Made by a program: the position numbers and the translations under genes. The notes beneath the pieces were generated by a model. That model did not search any database. It had not been told where the DNA came from and was given only the letters and a program-made list of their open reading frames with translations. Of a stretch of 64,000 bases of DNA, positions 47,754 to 59,419 are shown one piece after another. Source of the DNA: Nymphaea colorata (lineage: Eukaryota; Streptophyta; Magnoliopsida; Nymphaeales; Nymphaeaceae). The DNA lies in the NCBI RefSeq assembly GCF_008831285.2, contig NC_045147.1:8216334-8280333 (forward strand). Reading direction: 5' to 3'. Position 1 is the stretch's first letter, and each line of letters opens with the position of its first letter.

Positions 47754-47967
47754 TAACAACTGTCACTAAAAATAGTGGTCAAGCAATTGGCTGTTGTCGA
47801 TGTACATTTTGCAACAGTTTTTAGTGACACAAAATAAAATCTAGCCAGTTGTATCTAACTGATTTGAATTCCTCACAATGTTATTTTTTATCTTGTGTCA
47901 TTAAAAACTGCCACAGAATTTCATTGGTGATGGTCAATTGCTTGACTACTTTTTTTAGTGACAGAAT
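47754..47967. mobile_element. Foldback element of about 210 bp with two nested arm pairs
   Basis: Outer arms 47760-47790 (CTGTCACTAAAAATAGTGGT...) and about 47,932-47,964. Inner arms 47811-47838 (CAACAGTTTTTAGTGACACA) and about 47,885-47,914. The motif TTTTTAGTGACA occurs in both arm pairs and in the neighbouring foldback at 46,980-46,992, so the cluster is probably one family. Confidence 0.65.
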
Positions 47968-48047
47968 ATACCTTTTGCATCTGTTTTTAATGATACAAGA
48001 TGAAAATCAACCATCTAGCCATAGAGGTAAATGCTCATTTTAATTTT

Positions 48048-48087
<40 letters not shown>

Positions 48088-48226
48088 CTAAGGTAAGGGG
48101 ACCAATCTGCTCCCCACGCTTCATTAATTAATTTAAGAATGTTACTAGGTAGGAGCCATCGGCCAAGTTTTATCTACCCAAATGAACAAAGGATGGGCCA
48201 CAGGTCCAAAACTGGTTAGTCTCATT

Positions 48227-48737
48227 TAGGAATGAACAACTAGTCGAGCTACTCGAGCTCGACTCATGAATGTGTTCTAGCCAAGACATTTGCTTAACGA
48301 GTCGAGCAAGTTCATGAGTCGACTCATCCAAATAATATAGTTGAGTTCGAGCTCAACATGTAGGTGCCAAGTTGAGCTTGAGCCTTAATCGAGTTTGTCA
48401 AGCCTTAATCAAGTCGATATATTCAAACGAGTTTACAAATTTGTTGAGCCTTAATTGAGTCGAGATCAAGCTCAACATGTAACGATGATTATCAATTCTA
48501 TTTAAACGAGTTTGTCGAACCTTAATCGAGCTCGAGCCAACACGTACGAATGAATATCAATTCTATTCAAACGAGTTTGTCGAGCCATAATCGAGTCGAG
48601 CTTGAGCTCAACACATAACTGCCGAGTCAAACTCGAGCTGCTTCCATCGATGTATTCTTTAGCTCGATCCAATTTCATTAGTTGAGCCAAGCTCAGCTAA
48701 CTGAACTTAGGCTCGACTCGGCTTGTGTTCACCCCTA
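48227..48737. mobile_element. hAT-like non-autonomous element, GAGCTCGAG-rich
   Basis: Imperfect terminal inverted repeats TAGGAATGAACAACTAG and (complement of the right end) TAGGGGTGAACACAAG, flanked by an 8-bp target duplication GTCTCATT/GTCTCGTT (48219-48226 and 48738-48745, seven of eight matching). The inside is built of diverged repeats of the type GAGTTTGTCGAGCCTTAATC and TCGAGCTCAACATGTA with period near 80-90 bp. Eight-bp duplications and TAGGG ends fit hAT elements. Confidence 0.75.
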
Positions 48738-48990
48738 GTCTCGTTCATGTCCGAAATTTTGACAGAGTGTTACCATTGAAGGGAGAGATGCTGTTGCAGT
48801 GAAGGGAGGCCTCGTAAGAGAAGGGGCACAACCTCAACCCCAGTCCTACACTTGCAGTCATCCTAAAAAGCCTGTAGGACCTTAAATGAGCTCTTACTTC
48901 TCAACGCTGACTCGAATGTAATGCCCACAAAAATTGAACTGAGATGGTTGGCAAAAATTTGGACCATTATTCTATTTGTGCATGACATCT

Positions 48991-49298
48991 TGTCAAGGAT
49001 AATGGTTCTATGCCTACAGAGATGCCTCCAAATATCTCGGTGTGTAATCTTGGTAAGGGAAAATCCATATGCAGCAATATTTGTGGAAACAAGATTTGTA
49101 GGGATAGACTTGTAGCTAATAGGCCTGATTCTCCTCTAGTAAATGGGGAAGGTCAAACCACCAACGTAACGAGCATTCTTAATAATAAACTCCTATCTCT
49201 AGTTCTGGTGATTGAGACATAAGAGTTCACCGTGGACGTAGACTGATTTTGGTCAAACTATGTAAACTCTGTTTTGAAGTTTATTTTATCTCCATTAT
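48991..49298 (+). repeat. 5' LTR of old copia element
   Basis: About 308 bp. The end is uncertain by a few bases because the terminal CA seen in the right copy is not present here. The short ORF within it has a mirror ORF in the right LTR, which reflects shared LTR sequence, not a gene. Confidence 0.8.
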
Positions 49299-49358
49299 TG
49301 TACCAGAGCCATAACTCCTTTGTACAGAGGGTTGCTTTTGTTCTATGATGGTTAAAGC

Positions 49359-50796
49359 ATGCATCAAACAACAAACATCGGTGGCTCACCATCCCTCATG
49401 CCAAATATTCCAGGTCTGCAATTTCCTAGTCTCCCTGCTCCATCAAATTTCTATTACTTCCTATCTAAGAAGCTGACAAAAGATAGTTTTTTGCCACTTC
49501 TCCAAAGCTACAAGTTGAGATTTATTGACGGCACAAATCCATGTCCTGAACAGTGGATTTCTAGATCCAATGGTGTTAAAAGGTGTAATACTAAGTATGA
49601 CGAATGGCAATACTTAGACCAAATTTTGTTGAGTTGGCTTTTGTCATCATTGACACTGTCAGTTCATAGCCATGTTGTCGGCTACAAGAAGTGTCGGCCG
49701 CGTTGAAAAAGATGTATGTTGCACGCTCTCATGCTCGCACACAGCAGCTGCGCATTCAGTTTACAAAACTTAAAGAAAGAGAGTGAGAAGATTTCAGATT
49801 ATTTATATAAAGCAAAAACATTGCGCATAAATTGGCCTTAACGTCAAAGCCGATTGAAGATGATGATCAGATTTCATATGTTTTATCAGGACTTCCTATG
49901 AATGATTATGGCTCTCTTAAAACAGCCTTTAACACTCATGTAGATCCTATAACTCTTGAAGATGTATTTGGCATGCTACCATCACATGAAGCACAACTTT
50001 GAGCTGATGCTGTCACAAATCAAATGGTTGCAAATTTTTTTGTTAAGAACAATCAAAACACTAGTTAGAGAGGCAATTAGAGTAGAGGTCGTGGGTTTGG
50101 CAGACCTCAAGACAAAATACAAGGGTAATTGTGTATCATGCGTGTGGAAATCAGGGCCATGTCGCTGCTCACTGTCGTACAACATGTCAGTTATGCAGAA
50201 AACAAGGGCATAGATCCCTCAAATGCAAACAATGTCAGTCCACCAAAGATGAGTCTGAATCCTTTCCAGAGAAAAATACAGCTTCCTTAAACTCTCATGA
50301 AGGAGGGTGGTACCCTAACTCAGGGATCATCCAACATATTGTGTCAGATTCCAGCAGCTTGACGAGTTACAAGTCTTACTGCAGGAGTGACCAGGCGAAG
50401 ATGGGAAATGGTCTGGTCATCAAAATTAAGGGTATTGGCAATTCTACTCTTATTTTCCACAAAAACATATTTTATTTTAAAGGATGTTCTTGTGGTTCCT
50501 TCCATAACTAAGAAGTTATTATCCTAATGTGTTCTTTGAGTTATATCCTGACAAGTGTTATGTGAAGGGAACAAATAAATAGGGCCTCAAGGATGCTGGA
50601 TTGCAACAATCATCCTTGGCTCTTGTTGGAGAACGTGAAACCTTGGAGGCTTGGCACCAGTGAATGGGACATCCTTCATTCAAACTTGTACAAAGTGAAG
50701 AAATATGGATTTCCTACCTACAGGAGTTTGCCATCTTTAGTATGTGAGACATGTGAATTAGGGAAATCTCATGCTCAACCATTTGGTTCGCAATAG
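49359..50796 (+). pseudogene. Old copia gag, zinc knuckles, protease, pre-integrase (decayed)
   Basis: Gag starts near 49,359 (LTKDSFLPLLQSYKLRFIDG) and breaks into several frames. At 50,131-50,235 there are two zinc knuckles, ACGNQGHVAAHC (first Cys replaced by His) and CQLCRKQGHRSLKC. The protease active site reads WYPNSG near 50,313, with Asn in place of the catalytic Asp. Pre-integrase wording (WDILHSNL, CETCELGKSHAQPF) at 50,593-50,796 ends in a stop just where the LINE begins. Confidence 0.75.
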
Positions 50797-51397
50797 CAGC
50801 TTGCTGGGGTATGCACCCCCCTACCTTTATTGAACAAAATTATCCGTACAAAAGGAAATGATAGGACCAAAAGATCTACTATCCTTCATACACAATATGT
50901 CCAGAGGCTCACTCAACTTTTCAATAATACAAATACCATATCACAAAAAAAAAAGGAAAAAGAAGTAAAAATCAACATTAGTTAGTCTACACACAAAATT
51001 ACGTCCCTCCATTGCTTGATGTGGGAGGTAACGAAGGAGCCAAAGTCAACCATAGAATAATATTTTTCTACTTTGGCATTGTAATGAAAATCTTTTATTA
51101 GCCTGTAGAACTCCGGCCATAGCCTATTTTCTTCATAATGTTGTCATACCCTCCAGTCGAGGGCTTCGACCCTGGTGCAAATGAACATGCAACTACCATA
51201 TTCCTTATAATACCTGAACATTTTTTCAAGCACCTACAACTCGCCTGCAAGCACGTTGCCCCTTGAATTCAACAATATCACATACCATTAGCTCCCTCAC
51301 TAAAATAAGAGTTTCTTGCAACCCTCACCTGCTATTTTTACCTGTGTGACCTCAAAGAAGAGCATATTTGAGGGTTCTCGACACTTGTCAGAGCACA

Positions 51398-51874
51398 TTA
51401 GTTAGAGATAGCCCAAATGCGAATGTGCCTTCCGTCTCCTTTGGCCATTTGATACCCAAAAAGGTGTCTACACATGTAGACTAAAAAGTCTTCTTTAATG
51501 TTGTTGGCTGCACTTGGTTTTTCTTCACGAGTCATATTGTTTTGATGCCACCAGATTCGCCAACATACAACAAGAAATGTGATTCTCTGACACACCCTCC
51601 TCCACCCACCATGCACCTTCTTTTGCATCCACCGTCTGATCTCAAACTTGAAATTACAGGTGGGTGAGTAGATGACACCAAACTTGGCTGAGATCCATTC
51701 CCAAATTTTTCTAGCTACCATGCAATGGAGAATAATATGTCCATTTGTTTCTTCAGCTTTCCTGCAAAAAAGGCAATAGTTAGCAAGTTGAAAACCTAAC
51801 TTTTTGATCCTATCTAACATGCACTCACAAGAAAGATAAACTAGCATGCAGTGAATGGAGCTTTTTCTTGCCAA
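51398..51874 (-). pseudogene. LINE: zinc-binding domain after reverse transcriptase (zf-RVT)
   Basis: 158-codon open frame containing the pattern of plant LINE C-termini: CMLDRIKKLGFQLANYCLFC, ETNGHIILHCMVARKIWEW, then RITFLVVCWRIWWHQNN. Cysteines and the HC pair are preserved. It is the longest intact piece of the LINE. Confidence 0.8.
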
Positions 51875-52349
51875 ATATACTTCCTCCAGCTCTTTCTCTC
51901 ACCAAATCCCCTAGAGTGACTGTGGATGTCCCCCCACCCCAATACAGGTTTGGTGATTATCTCTCCAAACAATCTTGTTTGCTTCATTTGACAAAGGAAT
52001 AGACTCTAAGGTGCCATTTAGTTCTATGCACGCTTCCAGCACTTCATTTGTGTCCCTCCTACCCAAGCACATCTTTTCTTGGACTAAAACATTGAGTTCA
52101 TTTGCAATGCTAGCCGAAGTCTCACCATTGGTCCTCTGAATAAGGCTACCGTGCGAAGGATCAAGCCAAAAAAAGCAGTGGCTGCCATCCCCAAGCTTCC
52201 ACTCTGGCTGATCTTCTATTATTCTCTAGCCCCAGCTTCCACTTATGACCCGTTAAGAGTCCAAAGGCTATTCTTTTGTAGATATTTGTCCTTATACACC
52301 AGGGCTCAGATGTCGTCAACCATCAATAGACTATTACACTTGGGCTAGA

Positions 52350-52732
52350 TTGCTAACCAAAATGGAGAATAAGTTGGTGAGTCAAAAAGCTCACATCTTC
52401 TTTTATGCAAGCTCTATCATTCATATTAAATATGTGTTGTCTACTCTTCTCCACTATTGGATGATGGTGTTTTGTCTCCCCCAAGATCATAGGGATTACA
52501 CAATCTAGCCCAATTGATGTGGTGGATATGTCAAGCAGACTCGCTGTCTTTCCAAAGGAATCTCACACATATGTTTTCAAGTTTCTTATTTATTCTCTGA
52601 GGGAGACAAAACACCATCATCCAATAGTGGAGTTGAGTAGACAACACATATTTAATATGAATGATATAGCTTGCATAAAAGAATATGTGAGCTTTCCGAC
52701 TCACCAACTTATTCTCCATTTTTGTTAGCAAG
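52350..52732. repeat. Inverted duplication of a LINE RT segment, 132-bp arms
   Basis: Left arm 52350-52481 (TTGCTAACCAAAATGGAGAA...) and right arm about 52601-52732 are near-perfect reverse complements, with a handful of differences, separated by about 119 bp. The right arm is in the native LINE orientation (minus-strand wording KMENKLVSRKAHIFFYAS); the left arm is an inverted copy. Confidence 0.92.
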
Positions 52733-54043
52733 GGGTAACATATGTCCTCAGTGAGTCTATCATAGAAAAAAGGACTCCAAGATACTCAATTGGAAGGGAA
52801 CCAATCGGCCATTGCAGTATGTTCGTGAGATGCTCTACCCTACAGTCCAAATTTTTGTTCAAGAAAATTATAGATTCTCTTTGTTCACCTTCATACTAGC
52901 CAACTTCTCAATTGATCTGAAATCTCTTTAATGGCACAAAATGAGCTTATTGAGGCCTTAGAAGCCATGAAAACATCATTTGCATACATCACTGCTCTTG
53001 TCTCCTGGCATAACTTTTGGATCCTGGGAGTCTGGATGCTTTTGTTGCGAATCTTCACTTGGATTTTGCGATTAAAAATTTCTATAACCAAAATGAAAGA
53101 TATGGGGACATTGGGTTCCCTTGTCTGAGTCTTTTAAAGGTAGTGAACCTATCCCCAAGCATACATTGACCATTGTTTCATCCGACACTACTGAAACACA
53201 TTTCATCACTAACTCTATCCATCTGGGGTGAAAGCCTAACACATACATACTGTTCTAAAGAAATTTCTAAGAAACTCTATCATAAGCCTTGGAGAGATCT
53301 ACTTTACGAAAACAACCCCCTTTCGACCAAAAAATCTTTAGAGTTTGCAATCTTATTCGCCCATAAAATATTATCTTGTATCTACCTCACTTTAAAGAAA
53401 GTTGCTTGATTCCTTTGAACCAATCTCATAATGAAATCTCTCATCCTGATTACTAGGATTTTTGCAATAACCTTATAAATTGTGTTACATAAAGATATGG
53501 GCCTATGATCCTTTACCCTGATGGCATTCTGCTTTCTTGCAATCATGCATATCATGGTGTGGTTCACACTACCAACTACCTTAGCTTTTAGGAAGCAATC
53601 TTACACTGTTGCGACCACATCGTCTACTATAATGTTCCAACAATCCTTATAGAAGTAGTTAGGGAAGCCATATGAACCAGCAGCACTATCTTTGTCAAGA
53701 CTCTTGACAGCCATGACTATCTCCTCTCTCGTGATTGATTAGAGTGTCGATTGGTTCTCTTCATTCGAAACCATATTGTCATCATCTATAGCAGCAAACA
53801 ACTCCCCTGAAGCTACATCAGAGCCTAATATATGCTGAAAATGAGATTTACATGCCTCAGGTTGTTGTCCTCATCTATATGGTTTTGCCCCTCTACTTCA
53901 ATGACTCTGCTATACCTCTTGGCCATACGATAGTTTGCCATGATATGAAAATATTTTGTGTTTTTGTCCCCATCTGTGAGTCGTCGCACCCGAGGTCTTT
54001 GCTTCCACGTCACTTCTTCCATATGAAGGGCCTCATTAAGCAA
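52531..54043 (-). pseudogene. LINE: reverse transcriptase, broken
   Basis: Pieces in several frames: WKQRPRVRRLTDGDKNTKYF (54,043-53,825), DHRPISLCNTIYKVIAKIL (53,567-53,382), the active-site region AVMYANDVFMAS (53,091-52,891), with Asn where the catalytic motif usually has Asp (YADD), and the thumb segment KMENKLVSRKAHIFFYAS...FLWKDS (52,731-52,531). Stops and shifts separate all of them. Confidence 0.78.
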
Positions 54044-54198
54044 GCCTCTAATCTCGTATTCCTGTTGTGTTTCTTATAAATTCCCATTTTCATCAAGAAG
54101 CCTACACTGGTCGAGGCAGAGATGAAGATTCTCGATTCAGCTTTCCAACAGACCAAACTTAACTGCATTCCATCGCACTAAGGCTGCTTTGATGGACC

Positions 54199-54985
54199 TT
54201 ACTTCTTAAGAAGCTTCATCATAGGGCATCTAGTGACATTGGAAACCCATTCCTTCTTAACTATATCTAACCCATCCATATCCATGATCCAAGGCTTGAA
54301 AAGCCTGAAAGGTCGACGCCCCTTGTTCAGCTTTCTTTTCATGAACGTCTGACACACTAAAAAACTATGATTTGAAGTAAAGGAACTGGAGATCTTGAGC
54401 CCTTCAATACCACCAAATTTAGAAATACACTTATCATTCACAAAACACCAATCTAACTTAACTGTAAGAGACCACATAAATTTTTGGGAGGGATCATCCA
54501 CTTCTGACAAGTGACAGGAGGTAATGAAACAATTGAAGGCCAGAGAAGTTCTTACTAGAGGATGGACTCCCATTTTGTTTTAGCTACCCATCATTGCATT
54601 GAAGGCCCTGATAACTATACATGGCCCGTTGATCTTGAAGACCACTACCTCAAGCCTAATGAGGCTCTCTAGCCTATCCACAAGCCTCGTAGGCAACTAG
54701 ATGCCAAAAATCAAAATTTCTCTGCCATTGCGAAGTTCCTTCAAACACACACCATATGGGTCCACAACAAAGCTAAGGACCTAAAAGACATTTTTCTTCC
54801 AAAAAGACACGATCATTAGACATAAAACCATATTTTGTAAAATGACTCATAGTAGCATGCAACTTTTGAGAATCTACCATAAAATTTTAAGAGACAAACC
54901 CAATCTGATGCTTTGCTTGAAACACGAGGTCTCTCTGCTCCTTTCGAGCCACCATCCTAGCAAGAACCTGGATATTCCAGTAAAG
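54199..54985 (-). pseudogene. LINE: endonuclease domain, broken
   Basis: The start of the apurinic-type endonuclease reads MKVLYWNIQV at about 54,994-54,965. The later part at 54,573-54,199 gives FNCFITSCHLSEVDDPSQKF, VKLDWCFVND and SNHSFLVC (in place of the usual SDH). Frames are interrupted between. Confidence 0.7.
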
Positions 54986-55581
54986 AACTTTCATTGGAGT
55001 TTACTAGATCCTTTTCATGAGGATCATATGCCTCCATATTATCACGATGAAAGCCTTCCCCTTGTGTAGAGACGGCATCCTCGATATTCCTTAGTTCAAT
55101 AGCCTCCCCCTCTGGCCTAACCACCATTTTCCTCTTTTTGGTGCTAGGAGAGTGGGCCATAAGGAGCTCAACTAGGCTAATAGGCTTCAGGATGGTCTCC
55201 CCTTCTTTCCCCTACCCGTATATTAGAGGCCCTACCTACTATTGATAGGCTTATCCTTGCATAGAGGATCTGACTCCTCAGAAACACTCAAAAATTTGAG
55301 CACAGGGATCTACCTCTCCTCAAGCGACTTGTAGGGGCTAGCATTATTCTCTCCATTTAGGTTCAATAAGAATCCAGGAGGCCCATCCTTCTTTAAATTG
55401 AAATTCAAGCTAAAATGCATCAAATTGGCGAAAGGGTTAGGGTAAGTTGCCTTACCTCCTGCTCACCGAGTGGAGGCTGCAATAGCGGAGACTCAGCCGC
55501 TACTAGGAACCTTTGACTTGCCTTTCCTCCCGATGGCTTCAAGATCACCAACCTTGGATTGCCATCTCCCTGGTGTGCCCT

Positions 55582-56351
55582 CTAAATGTCGATTGTTAAC
55601 TGCTTCTTTTTTGGCCCTATCATGTGGCTTGAAAGATCAAACATCTTGCTCCCTTTCCTTTTCAAATCACCACTGAGGAATGAGAACCGGTTAGCATCTG
55701 TCCCAACTAGTTTTGGGGGTTTGTGACGATTCCCCACCCAGCTCTTGGCTAAAATTTTGACCTTGATCCACTCATCCCTACTCTCTTTCTCCTCACTCCT
55801 TATGCCTTGAAGTTTACATATGTTGGAGAAATGAGAAGTTGTCTTGTGCCTGTGACAATATCGAACATGGTTCTCATACCAAACATCTTGTTTACAAACC
55901 CCATCCACACCCATGGAAATTTTCGGGATCACCCGAAAGCTAAGAGGAACTTTGATATATATGCATGCATATCCGAACCTCTCCATTTGGAGAGTACAAC
56001 TATCAGCTCTCACAAAAGACCCGCCCAAGGCTTGTGAGATAGATCTATAGCTATAATCAACCTAGAAAACTAAAGGAAGTGCCAACAGTTGGATCCAAAT
56101 GGGCACTGACTCCTTTTTAATTTTCATTTCCATTTCTGGCTTCCATTTACTAGCAATCAGAAACGACCGCCGACCGACCAGGTTCGGCATCTCAAAACCA
56201 TCGTCAGTTCTTCCTTTGAGGAAACCCTCACCAAGAAGTGGCCATTGCTGATGATGGAGAATCTCAGGTTAGCAACCAACAACCACAACCTTCTCAGCTC
56301 TTCAAAAATATACTTGAAGTCGAAACCAACATTTTGGTGCCCTCTGTACAA
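55582..56351 (-). pseudogene. LINE: ORF1 (DUF4283 and CCHC-type region), broken
   Basis: 56,351-56,157 carries the DUF4283-like part (GHFLVRVSSKEELTMVL...RTWSVGG). 56,028-55,582 carries LQMERFGYACIYIKVPLSF, VWYENHVRYCHRHKTTSHF and a basic tail. This is the usual nucleic-acid-binding ORF1 of plant L1 elements. Confidence 0.7.
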
Positions 56352-56959
56352 ACTTGCTATCGCTGGGAAGCTGAAATGCTACTCCATTTTCTCGTAGACT
56401 TCACTCGGGATGTTGATGTTTACCTCATTTCCTGTCATTACCATAGAGGTTGTGGGCCATTCAGCCTCCTCCTGTGCGCTGTCCCTGTGAACCACATTGG
56501 TCTAACTTTTTCCTTGAAGGCCAACATCTTCACTCGCTACATTGTGTTGTCCAAAAAAGCCATGATGCCCTTTCTTGAGTGAAGCTTCTTCAATTCCCTT
56601 CCATAACAGATGTACAATCATCTTCTGATCCAAAAGATTTTTAAGAAGTAGAAGAATCATCTCGCCCCTCAGGTCCATGGTCACCCATGCACCTCCCTAG
56701 CAACTCTACCTCCTTTTGGTTGCTAGATGAGGAACCCATCCTGTCTCACTGCAACTCTACCTCCTTTTGATTGCTAGATGAGGAATCCATCTCCGCTACT
56801 CTTCCCTTGGTAGGAGCCAAGAGTAGATGGAAAAACAAAATCCCTAACTCCCATTCCTCACTCACTCTCTCACCTCTGCTCGAAAACCCGAAACATCTCC
56901 CATATGAACCTTTAGATTTGGTTGATCTTTAAGTGTTGATCTTTAGGTGTTATTAATGA

Positions 56960-57430
56960 ACCTTTAGATTTGTTTTTTTGCAGATGTGTGGGGATGTGGC
57001 CCAATTCCTTCTATGACTAGACATTATTATTATGTGGCTTTTGTTAATGGTTGCATTTGTATTACTTGGATTTTTATTCTTAAATGTAAATCTGAAGTGT
57101 TTCTGGTCTTATAAAATTTTTGATGCGAGATTGAAAATAAGTTGAACAAGAAAATTAAGGCTGTTCAGAATAATTGGGGCAAAGAATTTCAGCCATTCTC
57201 TACATGCTTGAAAAATAATGGAATTGAACATAGAGTTTCATGTCCTTACACGCATTAATAGAATGGAATAGTGGCACGACGTTATCGGCATATTATAGAA
57301 CTGGTTTAGCTCTTCTCGCAATGCTGGTTTACCTCATAAAACTTGGGACTATGCCTTCCTGACTACAACTTACTTGATGAATTGTTTGCCCTCTCAATGC
57401 AGTCACTGTATTTATTTTTATTTCTAACAC
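56960..57430 (+). pseudogene. Old copia integrase remnant
   Basis: Resumes after the LINE with DVWGCGPIPSM (first catalytic Asp at about 56,976), YYYVAFVNG, then NNWGKEFQPF (the usual second Asp is not preserved), YTH, stops, NGIVARRYRH. Multiple stops. Confidence 0.75.
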
Positions 57431-57899
57431 TAGATTATAAATTCTTAAAGGTTTTTGGCTGCACCCATTACCCTCATTTGAGATCATATAATTCTCATAA
57501 ATTGTAATTTCTTTGGTTACGGTGGACAACATAAAAGGTATATGTGTTATGATTTTGAAGCTGGCATGTGGATTTTAGTGAAAGTTAATTTCCTCTTCGT
57601 GAACTTACACCAAGCAAAACCTCTAAGACCATCTCTCCCACCATAACTCTGGTGGCTATTCTCTTTCCACATATGACTGCCTCCTCAGTCCCGTCACCCG
57701 ACTTCCCTCCGCTTCCACCTTCCCCACCATCTTTTACCCCCTAGACTCTATTCCCATTGATGAACCAGTTCTTGCTCCTCCTCTGCCCTCCCAAGATAAC
57801 CCTCAGGACCAGCTGTTAGTAACTCGCACCCATCCTATGGTCACTCAATCCCAAACGGGCTCCTTAAAGCCTCGAGTAATTCTCTATTCTACCGCCAGG

Positions 57900-59064
57900 T
57901 ACTTAGATACTAAGCCCTCCACCTGTGCTCAAGCATCAAAGCAGCCACATTGGCAACAAGCAATGAACGAGGAATTTGCTGCTCTTTAAAAAAACGCTAC
58001 TTGGTCCTTGTGCCACCATCACCTTCTTATAATCTCATTGGCAACAAGTGGTTATGTACTTAAGAAGTTGGTATCGACTACTTTCACACCTTTAGTCCTG
58101 TTGTGAAGGTTACGACTGTTGGCACTATTCTTACTATTGCTGTCTCCTTTATGTGCTATGGAAAGGAGCATGTCATCTTTATTTTAATATAAGTTGATGA
58201 TATTTTGATTTACCTTGTTCCTAGGCTTCGTAATGAATTCTCTCTCAAGGGTTTGGGGCCCTCTTCACTATTTTTTTGGTCTTGACGCACACTACACGAA
58301 TGATGGCCTTCACTTGAGCCAATGGTAGTGCATTTCAGATATTTTTCAATGCACAGGACTCGATGCCAAGCCAGCCCCTACTTCTTTGTGGTATGATACT
58401 CAATTGTCTCATTATGATAGAGAGTCATTGACAAATGTGACAAAATATCATCAAGTTGTTGGGGCTTTACAGTACTTGACCCTTACTAGGCCAGATCTTG
58501 CATATCTTGTCAATAAGGTATGCCAATTTATACACTTGCTCACTACTTCACACTGGACAGCTATCAAGAAATTTTTTTTGATATATAAAGGGCATTATGG
58601 TTCATGGAATTCTCATTTTCATGTCTCCCTCCTTTGCATTGACTACATATACAGATGTAGATTGGGCCAGCAATATAGATGATTGGAAGTCAATTGGAGG
58701 GTTCGCTCTATTTCTTGGCCATTCTCTAATCTCCTAGAGTACTAAGAAACAATCTACTATTGCTCACTCTAGTACTGAGGCAGAGTACCAGGATCTTTCT
58801 GCAACTGCAGCCAAGTTGATCTCTCTTACTCATTTCCTACAAGAGCTTCAACTTCCACAAAAACGTCTTCCTCAATTATTATGTGATAATATTAGTTCCA
58901 CCTTTCTTTTTGCTAATCCTATCCAACATCAACACACCAAACACATTGATCTCAACAGTCACTTTGTTCAAGACCATGTCCCGCAAGGCCACATTACCAT
59001 CCATCATGTGCGCACCCATGAGCAGCTCACTGATATTATGACTAAACCTCTCCCTCGCACTTGA
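57900..59064 (+). pseudogene. Old copia RT and RNase H remnant with internal loss
   Basis: RT start wording (HWQQAMNEEFAAL) at about 57,945. A VDDILI fragment near 58,190-58,205 shows the catalytic Asp pair, but most of the preceding RT palm is missing. Then [27 protein letters not shown] (58,386-58,682) and RNase H (STEAEYQDLSA, LLCDNISSTFL, HTKHIDL, LTDIMTKPLPRT, stop at 59,062-59,064). Confidence 0.78.
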
Positions 59065-59109
59065 CTTCTTGCATTACATTTCAAATTCAACTGCCTTCCA
59101 TAGCCGAAA

Positions 59110-59419
59110 TGTCAAGGATAACGGTTCTATGCCCATAGAGATGCCTCCAAATGTCTCGGTGTGTATGATTGGTACAGGAGAATCCACGCACAACAATATT
59201 TGTGAAAACAAGACTTGTGAGGATAGACTTGCAACTAATAGGACTGATTCTCCTCCTCTAAACAAAGAAGGCCAAACCACCAATGTAACTTGAGCATTCT
59301 TAATAATAAACTCCAGTCACTGGTTTTGGTGATTGAGATAGTGAGTTCACCATGGACATAGACCCATTTTGGTTGAACCATGTAAACTCTGTTTTGAAGT
59401 TTATTTGATCTCTATTACA
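59110..59419 (+). repeat. 3' LTR of old copia element
   Basis: About 310 bp, diverged copy of 48991-49298; ends near ATTACA. Confidence 0.8.

Larger units (their letters stand above)
50797..56950 (-). mobile_element. L1-type LINE (decayed) inserted in the old copia element
   Basis: Minus-strand fragments in the order of plant L1 elements: ORF1 with DUF4283 and CCHC domains (56,351-55,582), endonuclease (about 54,985-54,199), reverse transcriptase (54,043 to about 52,530) and RT-associated zinc-binding domain (51,874-51,398). The copia integrase resumes at about 56,960, so the limits are roughly 50,800-56,950. No clear poly(A) or target duplication was found; a direct repeat GAACCTTTAGATTTG at about 56,907 and 56,957 marks the right border zone. 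A 51-bp tandem duplication lies at 56,701-56,790. Confidence 0.8.
48991..59419 (+). mobile_element. Old Ty1/copia element, split by a LINE
   Basis: LTRs at 48991-49298 and 59110-59419 both start TGTCAAGGATAA(T/C)GGTTCTA and share about four fifths of their bases by eye. A weak initiator-Met primer site (about 49,298-49,310, TTGTACCAGAGCC) follows the left LTR. Between lie decayed gag, protease and pre-integrase (49.36-50.80 kb), then the LINE, then decayed integrase, RT and RNase H (56.96-59.06 kb), all plus strand. No clean target duplication was found. High LTR divergence and many stops mark it as far older than the elements at 1.6-11.8 kb. Confidence 0.88.
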
